Positions 1-8,736 of a stretch of DNA of 34,313 nt are shown here, piece by piece (the first letter of the stretch is position 1; each line of letters starts with the position of its first letter). The stretch covers positions 1 to 34,313 of the forward strand of contig LYSV01000028.1 in NCBI GenBank assembly GCA_001657315.1, in the 5' to 3' direction. The notes under the pieces are model-generated. The model searched no databases and was not told the DNA's origin. It worked only from the letters and a program-made list of their open reading frames with translations. The position numbers were made by a program, and so were the translations under genes. Source of the stretch: Flammeovirgaceae bacterium BBD 1991-12. Lineage in GTDB: Bacteria; Bacteroidota; Bacteroidia; Cytophagales; Cyclobacteriaceae.

Positions 1-517
1 AGGACAAATAACGGCCTTCGTTTCCGGCAGTTTGTAAGTGGATCCTCATAAAGACTATGTCATGCTCATCCAGTATACTAATAGCATTTGAAACTATATC
101 TTCGTCTGCTGAACCGGGTATCTGGAATACAATATTAAAACCTCTTGTTACGGAGCTATAGGCATTTGTATTGGTCAGGAAAGCAGTTGGGCCCCGTTGG
201 CTTAAGGCTTCCTGGATCATTTTATTGGCAGGGTCAATGAAAATGGTACCCTGATGCAATACAGGGTTTGGAAACGAGCTGGTGTTGTTTTTGCCATAAT
301 CCCCTACTGTTGGGTGATGTGGTGTGATCATGTAAGACTTTTGCACATACACCCCCAGGCTTCTCAACGCATTGAAGTGATTTAACTCCAGCCTGTCGGG
401 AGCCTGACAGTGCAAACCGTCTATCATAAAGAAAATAACTCTTTTCGGAGGACTGCTCCATGCATAAATGGAGGACATTAAAAATCCCAGGACAAAAAAG
501 GTGTTTTTAATCATCAT
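1..517 (-). CDS. Secreted alkaline-phosphatase-superfamily enzyme, N-terminal part (cut by window edge)
   Basis: About 172 codons are visible on the minus strand and the reading frame runs off base 1, so the C-terminal part is missing. Two tandem ATGs (517 and 514) precede a signal peptide of about 20 residues ending near YAWSS. The mature part begins PKRVIFFMIDGL, the first metal-binding Asp motif of the alkaline phosphatase / type I phosphodiesterase / sulfatase fold. A Ser/Thr/Asn-rich segment (NTSSFPNP) follows about 45 residues later, where the nucleophile normally sits. The fold assignment rests on these two motifs and the secretory signal; I cannot tell phosphodiesterase from sulfatase because the remaining metal ligands lie outside. 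It points the same way as the downstream GH105-DUF2264 gene's strand partner, so both may belong to one polysaccharide or organic-phosphate degradation cluster (inference). Confidence 0.7.
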   Translation of the reverse strand, partial: MMIKNTFFVLGFLMSSIYAWSSPPKRVIFFMIDGLHCQAPDRLELNHFNALRSLGVYVQKSYMITPHHPTVGDYGKNNTSSFPNPVLHQGTIFIDPANKMIQEALSQRGPTAFLTNTNAYSSVTRGFNIVFQIPGSADEDIVSNAISILDEHDIVFMRIHLQTAGNEGRYLS

Positions 518-614
518 GTTGTTTTTTGTTGGTGCCGGTCGGGTGGCACTTTTTCCGGATTTACTATATCAGAATTAAAACCTTTAACTCAGGACAGAAA
601 TCCTGATCAGCAGG

Positions 615-2921
615 TCAGTTTTTTGGATTGGGTACATCTTCCCCGCTCCAAATGCGTTGTTGAAACCATTTTGAACGTTTTTCAGTCCAGAAAGGGGCGT
701 CCGGTGGGATTCCGAGATGCATGAGTCCCATCGCCACCATATACAGTGCCCCTGTGTAGTTGTAGGGATCTCTTGCATTCACCTGTTCGCCTACTATACC
801 AGCGTTCAGCCACCCGTTTTCATCGAAAGTGCCGGGGGCTTCTGTCATGTTACGAATGACCGCTGTCAGAGCCGCCCGTGTCGCTCCCGGGTTAAGTGAT
901 TCAGGTAATTCCCATCGAAAACCCATGTATCCCAATTGCTGAAAAGCTGCAAAACGATATACCGAAGAGCGACCGATTACGGGGTACGTTCCCTCGGGCG
1001 AGATCAGGTGCTCCAATATTTCCGCATAACGAACACCCCTTTCCAGTGCTTCAGGCAGGTTACTTCCCAGTTTGTGACCTTTCTCCTTACAGACTTTTAA
1101 AACTTCCAGCAACATGGGATGTATCACGTAGCTATTGTAATAATCCCAATGCAACTGAGGCCCATCACCGTATGTTCCATCACCGAGGTACCATTCCATA
1201 TGTTTGTTTACAGCATATTCAACCGGTTTAAGGTCACATTCTCCGGTAAATTTCCATATAGCACTTTCAATGATCGCTGAAAAAAGGAGCCAGTTGCTTT
1301 CCCATGGTTTCAAACCCCGATGCGATTTAAGTGCTGCAATGACATTCGCTTTTTCTTTTTTGGATAAAGGCTCCCATAGTTGTTCCTCTGCCATTAATAA
1401 AGGATAGGCCACAAAAGCCGTATGTACGATATGCTGTGTAATACGTTTTTCAAACATATAATCGGCTGCTTTGGGATCTGTAGCATTTTTCAAACCTTTC
1501 AGGCAGAGATTTATGTATTTTTCACGCAGTTTGCCTTCGCCAGAGTCGTCACCACCCAACGAAAGCCACGGAGCCATCCCTGATAAGGTTCTACCAAAAG
1601 CCTGTAAGGGCGATGTGTGAAAGGCGTCGTCGTTTGTTTCCCAATCCTTCCTTGGCAATACCTTCTTTAGGCGATCCTCGCTTAAAGGATTTAAGACCGG
1701 GTCTGCAATTTTACGCATAACGCCAACGGTATATGCCCTGTCTTGCTGTGCCTGTTCAACCTGACCGGATGAGGCAGGTTGACCATTATTTAAGAATTGG
1801 TAAATCTCTGAACCAGCCAGTAAAAACGCCCCGGCGCCATAGGATTCGGAATCGTCAAAACTTACGTCTGTGGGTGAGTCACCTACCTCCTGCACATAGC
1901 CCAGCTTACCGGATGGGTGAACTGCTTCATTTAAAAATTTCCATCCTTTTTCAATGACCGGCAAAAACCTTTCTTCATCCAGCAATCCGTTATTTACGCC
2001 CCACATCATTCCAAATAAGAAGAAAGCGGTGCCACTGGATTCCTTTTGAGGATAGAATTCAGTATCCAGCAGGCTTTGGCCCCAGTAACCCCCTTCTGTT
2101 TGCAATCCCGTTAAACGTGTACACATCTCCACGAATTGGTTTTCAAATTTTTCTCTTCCGGGATAATCCATGGGCATGTAGGTAAGCAAACGCGCTAATC
2201 CTCCCACTACCCAGCCGTTTCCGCGGGACCAGAATATTTTTTCTCCGTTTTTGGACTTTAAATTAAAGAAGCGATCATCTCTGAAGTATAAACTGTCCGT
2301 AGGGCTGTACAAATAATCAGAGGTTTCCCACCATCGTTGTACCATGAATTTCATGTAACCGGGCTTATCCAAAACAGTAGCAGCCCTGGCGTAGGCCGGA
2401 GGAGCCATAAACAGCGCATCACACCATGTCCACCATTCCCACCAGTATTTGTTCCCGTCAAATGTTACGTCATTTTCCAATCTCCTGTGCATCGGAGCCT
2501 CCAAAAGAAAATTGGATTTGTCGATCATATATTCCTCACCGGTGAGCTCATACATTTCATAAAAAACCTGGGTGATGGCAAAAACATTGGCGTCATACGG
2601 CCGGGCCCGCGGCAACCACTCTACCTTATCACCCATTTCCATGAGCAGGCTAAAGTATTTTTGATCCTTTTGTAGCTTGTATGCAGCCATTATTCCGGCG
2701 TAGAAAGGTGCATAATCCCATGTATTCCAACCCTTGCCCGTCGGGTTTTTATGCTGCCATTCCGTCACTTTTTTCATTGCTGCCAGTACATCTTCTTTGA
2801 CAATACTTGTGTTCGCTCCGGTGTTTTGTGCAAAAACGGGAGCTGATTCAAACAGACAGGTAAGTATGAATGCAGCAGTCAGTGCCAGGCTGTGTATAGT
2901 ATAGTTCCTATGGTTCATCAT
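615..2921 (-). CDS. Secreted GH105 (unsaturated rhamnogalacturonyl hydrolase-like) fused to DUF2264
   Basis: A 768-residue protein with a signal peptide (residues 1-32, cleavage near VFAQ). Residues about 40-380 form an alpha/alpha-barrel of the GH88/GH105 type. Visible signatures are RPYDANVFAITQVFYEMY, with Asp110, and WWTWCDALFMAPP, with Asp168; these are where YteR-type enzymes carry their two key Asp residues. SRGNGWVVGGLARLL and SSGTAFFLFGMMWG are further family signatures. After a polar linker (about 385-400), residues about 405-760 match DUF2264, starting near DWETNDDAFHTSPLQAFGRTLSGMAPWL, a domain also built of helical hairpins and found in pectin-related loci. GH105 enzymes remove the unsaturated sugar left by polysaccharide lyases, so a periplasmic or surface role in pectin, ulvan or similar glycan breakdown is likely. 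The substrate cannot be read from sequence. MMNHRN at 2921 is the natural start because the signal peptide begins there. Confidence 0.88.
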   Translation of the reverse strand: MMNHRNYTIHSLALTAAFILTCLFESAPVFAQNTGANTSIVKEDVLAAMKKVTEWQHKNPTGKGWNTWDYAPFYAGIMAAYKLQKDQKYFSLLMEMGDKVEWLPRARPYDANVFAITQVFYEMYELTGEEYMIDKSNFLLEAPMHRRLENDVTFDGNKYWWEWWTWCDALFMAPPAYARAATVLDKPGYMKFMVQRWWETSDYLYSPTDSLYFRDDRFFNLKSKNGEKIFWSRGNGWVVGGLARLLTYMPMDYPGREKFENQFVEMCTRLTGLQTEGGYWGQSLLDTEFYPQKESSGTAFFLFGMMWGVNNGLLDEERFLPVIEKGWKFLNEAVHPSGKLGYVQEVGDSPTDVSFDDSESYGAGAFLLAGSEIYQFLNNGQPASSGQVEQAQQDRAYTVGVMRKIADPVLNPLSEDRLKKVLPRKDWETNDDAFHTSPLQAFGRTLSGMAPWLSLGGDDSGEGKLREKYINLCLKGLKNATDPKAADYMFEKRITQHIVHTAFVAYPLLMAEEQLWEPLSKKEKANVIAALKSHRGLKPWESNWLLFSAIIESAIWKFTGECDLKPVEYAVNKHMEWYLGDGTYGDGPQLHWDYYNSYVIHPMLLEVLKVCKEKGHKLGSNLPEALERGVRYAEILEHLISPEGTYPVIGRSSVYRFAAFQQLGYMGFRWELPESLNPGATRAALTAVIRNMTEAPGTFDENGWLNAGIVGEQVNARDPYNYTGALYMVAMGLMHLGIPPDAPFWTEKRSKWFQQRIWSGEDVPNPKN

Positions 2922-3381
2922 TATTTCAGGATAAAGAGAAATACATTCTGCAAAGTAAAATATGTGATATTAAGCAATTGCATCTTTCTACCTTTGCGCA
3001 AACCTTTGGGGGTATTTGTAAGAGGTGATTTTCACTTCGCTCCTGCATGACACAATGATTTTTATTCCTTCGTTACAACACTGATGCCGATAGGGTATGT
3101 AGCGAAAGATCACTCAAGGAATGATACCTTCTCTGTCAGTTGAGCCTACTCATTCACTGTGGTATTCTTGCCATCACCGGCAGGAAGGGTTAGCTTCGAC
3201 AATGATCTTTTTGTTCTCGCTGACTACCTTATAAAGGGTTTTTGTCAGCATGGCCCCAGTACTTTTTGGATTGAATACTGATACGGTTTAGAGTATTGAT
3301 ATCTTTGCTCTGGCTCTTTTGAGTCTGGCTTTCATTTGGATAAAATAGAATTTGAAATAGCACGGATATGCTTATTCTATT
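2922..3381. other. 460-bp gap without a supported gene
   Basis: No long open frame with coding character. The minus strand has a 25-codon frame (3251-3174) reading MLTKTLYKVVSENKK and on to a stop, which looks protein-like but is too short to call. A TAnnTTTG-type box (TACCTTTG) lies on the plus strand at 2989-2996 with no gene after it. The gap may be the remains of a lost gene. Confidence 0.4.
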
Positions 3382-4440
3382 CTACGATCCGTTGGCATTT
3401 TGGATTTTAACCAGAACCCTGTCAACGATCTCCAGGGCTGTTGTTAGCTTTGAAAGATCAGTGTACAATGTTCCTGATTGCCCGGAATGATGCCCGTGTC
3501 CCACCAGCTCCATCAGGTAGTATTTTTTGGAATGGTTCAGATCAATACTGGCTTCGTAGATAAGCGAGGGCTGACCAAGCTGACCGGTACCGTTGTGAAA
3601 TACCTCATCATCAGGAAAATCGAACTCGGAATAATACTCATTGTCATCGAACGCCACATTGATCTCGAGCATCAGCTTAAATGCATGCTGTGTTGGAGCA
3701 GTGGTCGTGTGTAATATGAAACTATCCGCGAAGGTAGCCCCGGAGATTCCATCAGGCAGCGGTTGGTCAGGTGGTGGAGCGTACAACCCATCAGCGTACT
3801 GTACCCCTCTTTTGTGCGACCAATGGGGAAGTGCGTCCACTCTCCGGTAAGAGAAGGACTCGCCGGAGTTTCTTACAGCATCATATTGTTTGAAATTGGA
3901 TTTTGTTCTGCCGCCATAGAATGTCCCCTTCGCGGTGGCATGGGATACAAACAGGCTTTCCTGAAAATTACCGGCGCTGTCCTCCAGCCAAATGGCCATC
4001 TGTGGATGCCAGTAGTGCTCTCCCCGCAATAATTCTATTTCGATCTTCAGCTCTCCTTTGGCCTCCAGTTGTAGCTCAATAAATTCAGTCCGGTCAGCCT
4101 TATTTATGGAACCAGCTTTCTGCCGGGCGCCGAATTCCATGATCTGGGGAAAAGGGGATGCCTTGTAGTAGATAGCCATAGACAACAAAATGATGATGGC
4201 CACCGCCCCCAGGGACAGGCTGGACGGGGCATTGACGCGTTGGTTGTACAAATAGGTTTTCAGAGGCACCAGATTATTCGAAATGTGGATAACAATACCA
4301 ACGATAAACAGAAAGCCGAAAATAGTATGGAAGGTAGCCAGCGTTCGGGTGTAATTGACCAGATAAGACATGACCCCGGTGAAGGCTAAAACAAAAAAGC
4401 ATAAGACAATGCTTATGCTTGTGATCTTACGGAACCGCAT
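3382..4440 (-). CDS. Three-helix membrane protein (DUF4405-like) with extracytoplasmic DUF2271-like domain
   Basis: 352 residues. Three membrane segments are visible: about 9-28, 35-54 and 76-94. His38 and His52 lie in or beside the second segment (FHTIFGFLFIVGIVIH), an arrangement resembling the b-heme ligands of DUF4405 / cytochrome b561-like proteins, though heme binding is inference. Residues about 110-350 are soluble and resemble DUF2271-type periplasmic domains: HPQMAIWLEDSAGNF, then LPHWSHKRGV, and a C-terminal segment with GHGHHSGQSG followed by YTDLSKLTTA. The gene starts 3 bp after the preceding small secreted protein and is third in the sigZ operon, so it is probably made when that sigma factor is active. 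In other bacteria DUF2271 and related domains occur with flavin-transfer or respiratory membrane proteins, so a redox role at the cytoplasmic membrane is plausible but unproven. Confidence 0.65.
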   Translation of the reverse strand: MRFRKITSISIVLCFFVLAFTGVMSYLVNYTRTLATFHTIFGFLFIVGIVIHISNNLVPLKTYLYNQRVNAPSSLSLGAVAIIILLSMAIYYKASPFPQIMEFGARQKAGSINKADRTEFIELQLEAKGELKIEIELLRGEHYWHPQMAIWLEDSAGNFQESLFVSHATAKGTFYGGRTKSNFKQYDAVRNSGESFSYRRVDALPHWSHKRGVQYADGLYAPPPDQPLPDGISGATFADSFILHTTTAPTQHAFKLMLEINVAFDDNEYYSEFDFPDDEVFHNGTGQLGQPSLIYEASIDLNHSKKYYLMELVGHGHHSGQSGTLYTDLSKLTTALEIVDRVLVKIQNANGS

Positions 4441-4443
4441 GTA

Positions 4444-4908
4444 TTAAATCTCTGAAGATAAGTGGGTCATCCGTTGTTCCAGATACCTGACCTGCCGGGC
4501 TTTCCGGTCAGGCAGATTGAATTTTCTGAGGCTGGTGCCAAGTTTACTGTGAAATTCATTTTCTATCAGCTTCACCTCCTCAATGATAATGGTCAGGCTT
4601 TCTTCGTCAGTTTCCCCTATGATGTTCTTTATATCATAGGACCGTGGGGAGAACGTTACCATTGATGACTTTTCCATTTTGGCCTTAAGGTCAATGAGCT
4701 GTAAACGGAGATTGGAGATCACTTTGGCTTCTCCAAACTTTGTTTTAGCGCCACGGCACGCAGATGGAGTACAGCCCGAATTTCCTTTTTGTATCTCTAC
4801 CAGGCCACTGGCCGCTTCGGGTGAGCAGCTGGACTGAGCATAGGAAAACAGGCCTGTCAATACAAAACCGCATACAGCCAAAAGTCTGAATAACTGTAAT
4901 TTTCTCAT
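4444..4908 (-). CDS. Small secreted Cys-containing protein of the sigZ operon, unknown function
   Basis: 154 residues with a clear signal peptide (MRKLQLFRLLAVCGFVL, cleavage near SYAQ). The mature protein opens with three cysteines in about 25 residues (SSCSPEA, then SGCTPSACRGAKTKFGEAK). The rest is predicted helical and charged, with a C-terminal stretch rich in Glu and Arg. It lies between sigZ (81 bp upstream) and the membrane protein (3 bp downstream), which supports one transcript. I do not recognise a named family. The Cys cluster could bind a metal, form disulfides or sense redox state in the periplasm; all three are inference. Confidence 0.7.
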   Translation of the reverse strand: MRKLQLFRLLAVCGFVLTGLFSYAQSSCSPEAASGLVEIQKGNSGCTPSACRGAKTKFGEAKVISNLRLQLIDLKAKMEKSSMVTFSPRSYDIKNIIGETDEESLTIIIEEVKLIENEFHSKLGTSLRKFNLPDRKARQVRYLEQRMTHLSSEI

Positions 4909-4989
4909 AGTGTAATCTTTTTATTCAATTACCTACAAGACGGGAAAATCAAAAAAAGACGAAGAAAAGATGAAAAACTTTTCCGGGAC

Positions 4990-5535
4990 TTAGCAGCAGG
5001 CGGTCCTTTTCTGGTAATGAATGATGTTGCCGAAGCGGTCATGTTCTACCACGCAACACTCCTCTATCAACTCCCTCAACCTTTGACGTGCTCTTTGAAC
5101 TCTGGATTTTACCGTAGAATAGGGCAATCCCAGTTGGTCTGCCAGCTCTTTCTGGCTTAGATCTCCCAGCTCCACCCGGATCAGGACGTCCCGGGATTGT
5201 TTGGGAAGGAAAGGTAGAAAATGATGTATGCATGAAGTAAACTCAATGGTCATGTCAGTGTTATCTTCAGACTCCATGCAAGGGTGTATATATTCAATGT
5301 TGACAAGGCCACTTCCGTTCTTTCTGTAAAAGTCAGTAACGGTATTTCTGGCTATGGAAAATATCCACGCTACGATCCTGTCCCTGTTTTTCAGGGTATC
5401 GACATTGTCATGTACCTTGAGAAACACCTCCTGTACGATATCCTGCGCATGTTCAGCAGTAACGCCCTTCTTTTTGACATAACGCAACAATGAATCGTGA
5501 AGATGGTCCCATAAGTGATTCAACTCAGCCTGCAT
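4990..5535 (-). CDS. sigZ: ECF RNA polymerase sigma factor, SigZ type
   Basis: 181 residues with sigma-70 region 2 at about 25-75 (AQDIVQEVFLKVHDNV, then RIVAWIFSIARNTVTDFYRK) and region 4 at about 110-162 (LPKQSRDVLIRVELGDLSQ, then ELADQLGLPYSTVKSRVQRAR). Region 4 ends in LRELIEECC and is followed by a short tail that names the SigZ subgroup: CCVVEHDRFGNIIHYQ ending in CC. The paired cysteines at both ends of this tail suggest metal or thiol control. No anti-sigma gene is adjacent, unlike many ECF loci. The gene heads an operon with a secreted Cys protein and a membrane protein. A TATTTTTG box lies upstream on the same strand. Family assignment is firm; the signal it answers to is unknown. 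Confidence 0.9.
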   Translation of the reverse strand: MQAELNHLWDHLHDSLLRYVKKKGVTAEHAQDIVQEVFLKVHDNVDTLKNRDRIVAWIFSIARNTVTDFYRKNGSGLVNIEYIHPCMESEDNTDMTIEFTSCIHHFLPFLPKQSRDVLIRVELGDLSQKELADQLGLPYSTVKSRVQRARQRLRELIEECCVVEHDRFGNIIHYQKRTACC

Positions 5536-5578
5536 GACGTTTTTTTTTGAGTGATTTTTATTCCTTTACGAATAGTGG

Positions 5579-5586
5579 CAAAAATA
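5579..5586 (-). promoter_or_regulatory. Bacteroidota -7 box (TATTTTTG) before sigZ
   Basis: A perfect match to TAnnTTTG on the minus strand, 44-51 bp upstream of the sigZ start. That spacing leaves a short leader. A clear -33 TTTG element is not seen, so this is moderate evidence. Confidence 0.5.
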
Positions 5587-5701
5587 GGTTGACCGAAAGC
5601 CTCGTTGAAAGCGATCTTTCAAGTGGTCCTGTTTGTAACAAGGGGATCAAAATCATGGTACTGAGTGGCAGTTTCACCCGCAAAAAATGTAAATTGAAGA
5701 T

Positions 5702-6574
5702 ATGTCAAACATTGGATTGATTATCGAAGAACGCAGCCGGGATATTGGTGATTTCCTGGTGGGAAGACTTATTCCGTTCCGTAAGAAAAGGATGGTCGGG
5801 CCCTTTATTTTTATTGATCATATGGGCCCGTCAGTGATTAAACCCAGTCATTACATGGATATTGGCCAGCATCCCCACATTGGTCTTTCTACACTCACCT
5901 GGTTGTTTGAAGGTGAGATACTGCACCGGGACACACTGGGTACTGTGCAAAAGGTGACCCCGGGGGCAGTGGGATGGATGACGGCCGGAAGAGGTATTGT
6001 CCATACGGAACGCACGCCACCTGAGCAACGGGATGGCGGAGAATATCCAATCCATGGTTTTCAGATATGGGTAGCGCTGCCCAGGGATCTCGAAGAAATG
6101 GAGCCGGAGTTTTTCCATACACCTGCCGGCGATTTACCGGTATGGTCTGAAGACGGGGTAACATTTACCCTGGTGGCAGGAAAGGGCTACGGGCGTGAAT
6201 CACCCGTGCCGGTTTATTCTGATCTTTTTATGGTGCAAGCAAGATCTACCAAAAAAGGGGTTTTTGATACAGACGGCAAGCTGTCCGGTGAGATCGGGAT
6301 ATGTGTGGTGGAGGGCTATATTGAAGCTTGTGGAGAGCGGGTGGAGCAGGGCAATATGCTGGTTTCCAAGGAGCAGGATACATGCCATCTGATGATCGGT
6401 GAAAATACACATTTGCTGCTTTTTGGAGGGCAGCCTTTTGAAGAGGAGCGTTTTATCTACTGGAATTTTGTGGCCTCAGACAGGGAGCGACTGGAAGCGG
6501 CGAAACAACGCTGGGCCGACAGGAAGTTTAAAATGGTACCGGGAGAAACAGGGTATGTGCCACTACCGGGGTAG
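5702..6574 (+). CDS. Pirin-family bicupin
   Basis: 290 residues, normal pirin length. The N-terminal cupin holds all four iron ligands in the places known from human pirin: His57 and His59 in QHPHIGLSTLTWLFEGE, and His101 and Glu103 in GRGIVHTERTP. VGPFIFIDHMGP near residue 32 and IHGFQIWVALP near residue 128 are further family signatures. The C-terminal pirin_C cupin covers about 165-280. Bacterial pirins are cytoplasmic iron proteins; some have quercetinase activity and others modulate metabolic enzymes, and sequence alone does not decide. The start at 5702 gives the expected N-terminus. The next gene, a flavin disulfide oxidoreductase, begins about 90 bp downstream on the same strand; such pairing fits redox metabolism but is not proof of an operon. 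Confidence 0.9.
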   Translation: MSNIGLIIEERSRDIGDFLVGRLIPFRKKRMVGPFIFIDHMGPSVIKPSHYMDIGQHPHIGLSTLTWLFEGEILHRDTLGTVQKVTPGAVGWMTAGRGIVHTERTPPEQRDGGEYPIHGFQIWVALPRDLEEMEPEFFHTPAGDLPVWSEDGVTFTLVAGKGYGRESPVPVYSDLFMVQARSTKKGVFDTDGKLSGEIGICVVEGYIEACGERVEQGNMLVSKEQDTCHLMIGENTHLLLFGGQPFEEERFIYWNFVASDRERLEAAKQRWADRKFKMVPGETGYVPLPG

Positions 6575-6664
6575 CGGTGGGTCATTGCGTGATTAAACTT
6601 ATTTGTTGTTAGGTTATCGGCGAGTCCATTAGGCTTGTTGATCAGATGAAAATCACACGTGCTT

Positions 6665-8053
6665 ATGAAGAAATACAATTCCATCATCATCGGCGCCGGT
6701 CAGGCAGGCCCCTCGTTGTCTGCGCAACTGGCGGCTCAGGGAGAGAAGGTAGCTATCGTTGAACGCAAATTGTTCGGCGGTACCTGTGTGAACAATGGAT
6801 GTACCCCTACGAAAACATTGATCGCCAGTGCCAGAGCCGCGCACATTGCCCGCCGCGGAGCCGACTTTGGGGTGATGATCAACGGACCTGTACTGGTGGA
6901 TATGAAAAAAGTAAAGGAACGGAAAGATCAGGTCGTTCGTCAATCCAGCACCGGTGTGGAAAACTGGCTGAAAAATACACCCAATCTGGACGTTTACGAG
7001 GCTCATGCCCGGTTTGAAGATGCTAAAACGTTACAGGTCGGTGATGAAAGGATCACCGGAGAGAAAATTTTTATCAACGTAGGTGGGAGAGCACGTGTAC
7101 TGGATGATGTAAAAGAGGCGAGATATTTTACAAACAGTACCATCATGGATGTGGATTTTGTGCCGGAGCATCTTGTCATTGTAGGGGGTAGTTACATTGG
7201 CCTGGAGTTTGGACAAATGTACCGGCGATTTGGCAGTGAGGTGACGGTCATAGAAATGGGGGACCGTGTGGTAAGCCGTGAGGATGAAGACGTATCCGAA
7301 GCCATCCGGGAAATACTGGAAAACGAAGGGATCAACCTGCGCCTGAAGGCCGAGTGTATAAAAGCCACACAGCATGGGGATGAGGTGGAGGTTGACGTCA
7401 TTTGCAAGGAAGGCCCTCCGAAAGTACGGGGGTCACACTTGCTGGTAGCTGTCGGACGTGAACCCAATACCCATGATCTTGGGCTGAACAAGGCTGGGGT
7501 AGATATGGACGAACGTGGCTTCATCATCGTTGACGACCACCTGAAGACCAATGTGCCGGGGATATGGGCTTTGGGTGACTGTAATGGTAAAGGAGCCTTT
7601 ACCCATACAGCCTATAATGATTTCGAGATCGTTTATGACCACCTGTACGGTACTGGCAAAAGAAAGGTCAGTGACCGGATACCCTGTTATGCGCTGTATA
7701 CCGATCCGCCTTTGGCAAGGATAGGTATGTCGGAAGGAGAGGCCCGCGGCAGCGGAAAAAATGTACTTATCGGTAGTCGTACCATGAAAAGGGTGTCCCG
7801 CGCCCGTGAAAAAGGAGAAGATCAGGGATTCATGAAAGTGCTGGTGGATGCCGGGACCCAACAGATCCTGGGGGCCACTATTCTGGGTATCGAAGGAGAT
7901 GAGATCATCCACTCCTTACTGGACATAATGTATACCAGGGCACCCTACACTATTATACAAAATGCAGTACATGTTCACCCTACTGTGTCCGAATTAATAC
8001 CTACCATGTTGGGTGAGCTCAGACCCCTGGAAGAATACGCTGAAGATCATTAA
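6665..8053 (+). CDS. FAD-dependent pyridine nucleotide-disulfide oxidoreductase (mercuric reductase-like)
   Basis: About 462 residues. I prefer the ATG at 6665 (MKKYNSIIIGAG) over an in-frame GTG at 6659, because the Rossmann strand starts directly after it. The FAD-binding GAGQAG is at about 10-15. The redox-active pair is Cys41 and Cys46 in GGTCVNNGCTPTKT. The NAD(P)H-binding site is near residue 175 (VIVGGSYIGLEFGQMYRRFG), with a second FAD contact at IWALGDCNGKGAFTHTA. The dimerisation domain ends in VHVHPTVSELIPTML, which carries the catalytic His-Glu pair. It lacks the N-terminal heavy-metal domain and the C-terminal Cys pair of true mercuric reductases, so mercury reduction is unlikely. 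It is also not an obvious Lpd because no dehydrogenase complex genes are near. The physiological disulfide or other acceptor is unknown. Confidence 0.88.
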   Translation: MKKYNSIIIGAGQAGPSLSAQLAAQGEKVAIVERKLFGGTCVNNGCTPTKTLIASARAAHIARRGADFGVMINGPVLVDMKKVKERKDQVVRQSSTGVENWLKNTPNLDVYEAHARFEDAKTLQVGDERITGEKIFINVGGRARVLDDVKEARYFTNSTIMDVDFVPEHLVIVGGSYIGLEFGQMYRRFGSEVTVIEMGDRVVSREDEDVSEAIREILENEGINLRLKAECIKATQHGDEVEVDVICKEGPPKVRGSHLLVAVGREPNTHDLGLNKAGVDMDERGFIIVDDHLKTNVPGIWALGDCNGKGAFTHTAYNDFEIVYDHLYGTGKRKVSDRIPCYALYTDPPLARIGMSEGEARGSGKNVLIGSRTMKRVSRAREKGEDQGFMKVLVDAGTQQILGATILGIEGDEIIHSLLDIMYTRAPYTIIQNAVHVHPTVSELIPTMLGELRPLEEYAEDH

Positions 8054-8068
8054 AAAAATACATCCTGT

Positions 8069-8335
8069 TTATACCTGATCTTCATTTTTTTCAAAGTCAG
8101 TGAAAAACCGGCCGAGAGAGGTATCAAGTACCGTACAGATTTTTTTTAACGTGAGTATGGTAGGCATGATCTTTCCGTTCTCGATCTTGGAGAGGGTATA
8201 ACGATCTATAGCGCCGGTCATGGTTTCAAAATTACGGATGGAGATGCCCTTGAGCTTACGGAGCTTCTTTATCTCAAGGCCAAGCTTCACACTAAATTCT
8301 TTTTTTTCATTTACATCTCCTCTTTCCTTCGACAT
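8069..8335 (-). CDS. Small XRE-family helix-turn-helix regulator
   Basis: 88 residues. A single helix-turn-helix of the Cro/C1 type spans about 15-72: LGLEIKKLRKLKGISIRNFE, then DRYTLSKIENGKIMPTILTLKKICTVLDTSLGRFF. There is no sensor or effector domain, so it acts as a simple DNA-binding protein. It converges with the flavin oxidoreductase, leaving only 15 bp between stop codons, and there is no obvious terminator there. Its own upstream region, also upstream of the response regulator, is about 400 bp long and contains a short dyad. Target genes are unknown. Confidence 0.85.
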   Translation of the reverse strand: MSKERGDVNEKKEFSVKLGLEIKKLRKLKGISIRNFETMTGAIDRYTLSKIENGKIMPTILTLKKICTVLDTSLGRFFTDFEKNEDQV

Positions 8336-8736
8336 GGTTTTTAACGCATTGGGGGTGTTTCATAAATGTAATTTTTTATTAAATAATGAACAAAAAAGCA
8401 TTATCAGATGTTATTGGCAGATTTCTGATCATGTAAGTTTTTTGTGCTTCGTATCATTTCAGGTCGATTTTCATTCATGCACGCTGATTTACTTGTGAGC
8501 TTCGTTATGCATTGGTCCGTAGTTATTTTGATAGTAAGGTTGATGTTTTTATCAACCGTCCTATTTTTAAGTCTAACCATGTTTTAATACTCATTATAAG
8601 ATGTTTATCCCATCATTTGGTTGAAGTATCATTTTAATATGAGTGAGATAGACTGATTTTTTACTTGCAAGATGCGTTGAGGAAAATGTTAATTTTGTCT
8701 TAAACCTTACAGACATTAGATTATGAGGATGATAAA
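8336..8736. other. 401-bp divergent intergenic region with a dyad
   Basis: The region separates the XRE regulator from the response regulator. It is AT-rich, with no supported gene. It contains a perfect 7-bp inverted repeat (GGTTGAT at 8538-8544 and ATCAACC at 8551-8557, 6-nt loop) that could be a regulator binding site or small hairpin. A TAATTTTG box for the response regulator is at 8690-8697. Confidence 0.45.
8690..8697 (+). promoter_or_regulatory. Bacteroidota -7 box (TAATTTTG) before the response regulator
   Basis: Perfect TAnnTTTG match, 39 bp before the ATG at 8737. A TTG at 8665-8667 lies 22 bp upstream of it, a little further than usual for the -33 element. Confidence 0.5.

Noticed and set aside
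3174-3251. 25-codon minus-strand frame (MLTKTLYKVVSENKK)
   Set aside because: Coding-like words but too short, with no ribosome-binding or promoter support.
6665-8053. Mercuric reductase or dihydrolipoamide dehydrogenase as the specific name
   Set aside because: No heavy-metal domain or C-terminal Cys pair, no mer genes and no 2-oxoacid dehydrogenase genes nearby; only the superfamily is supported.
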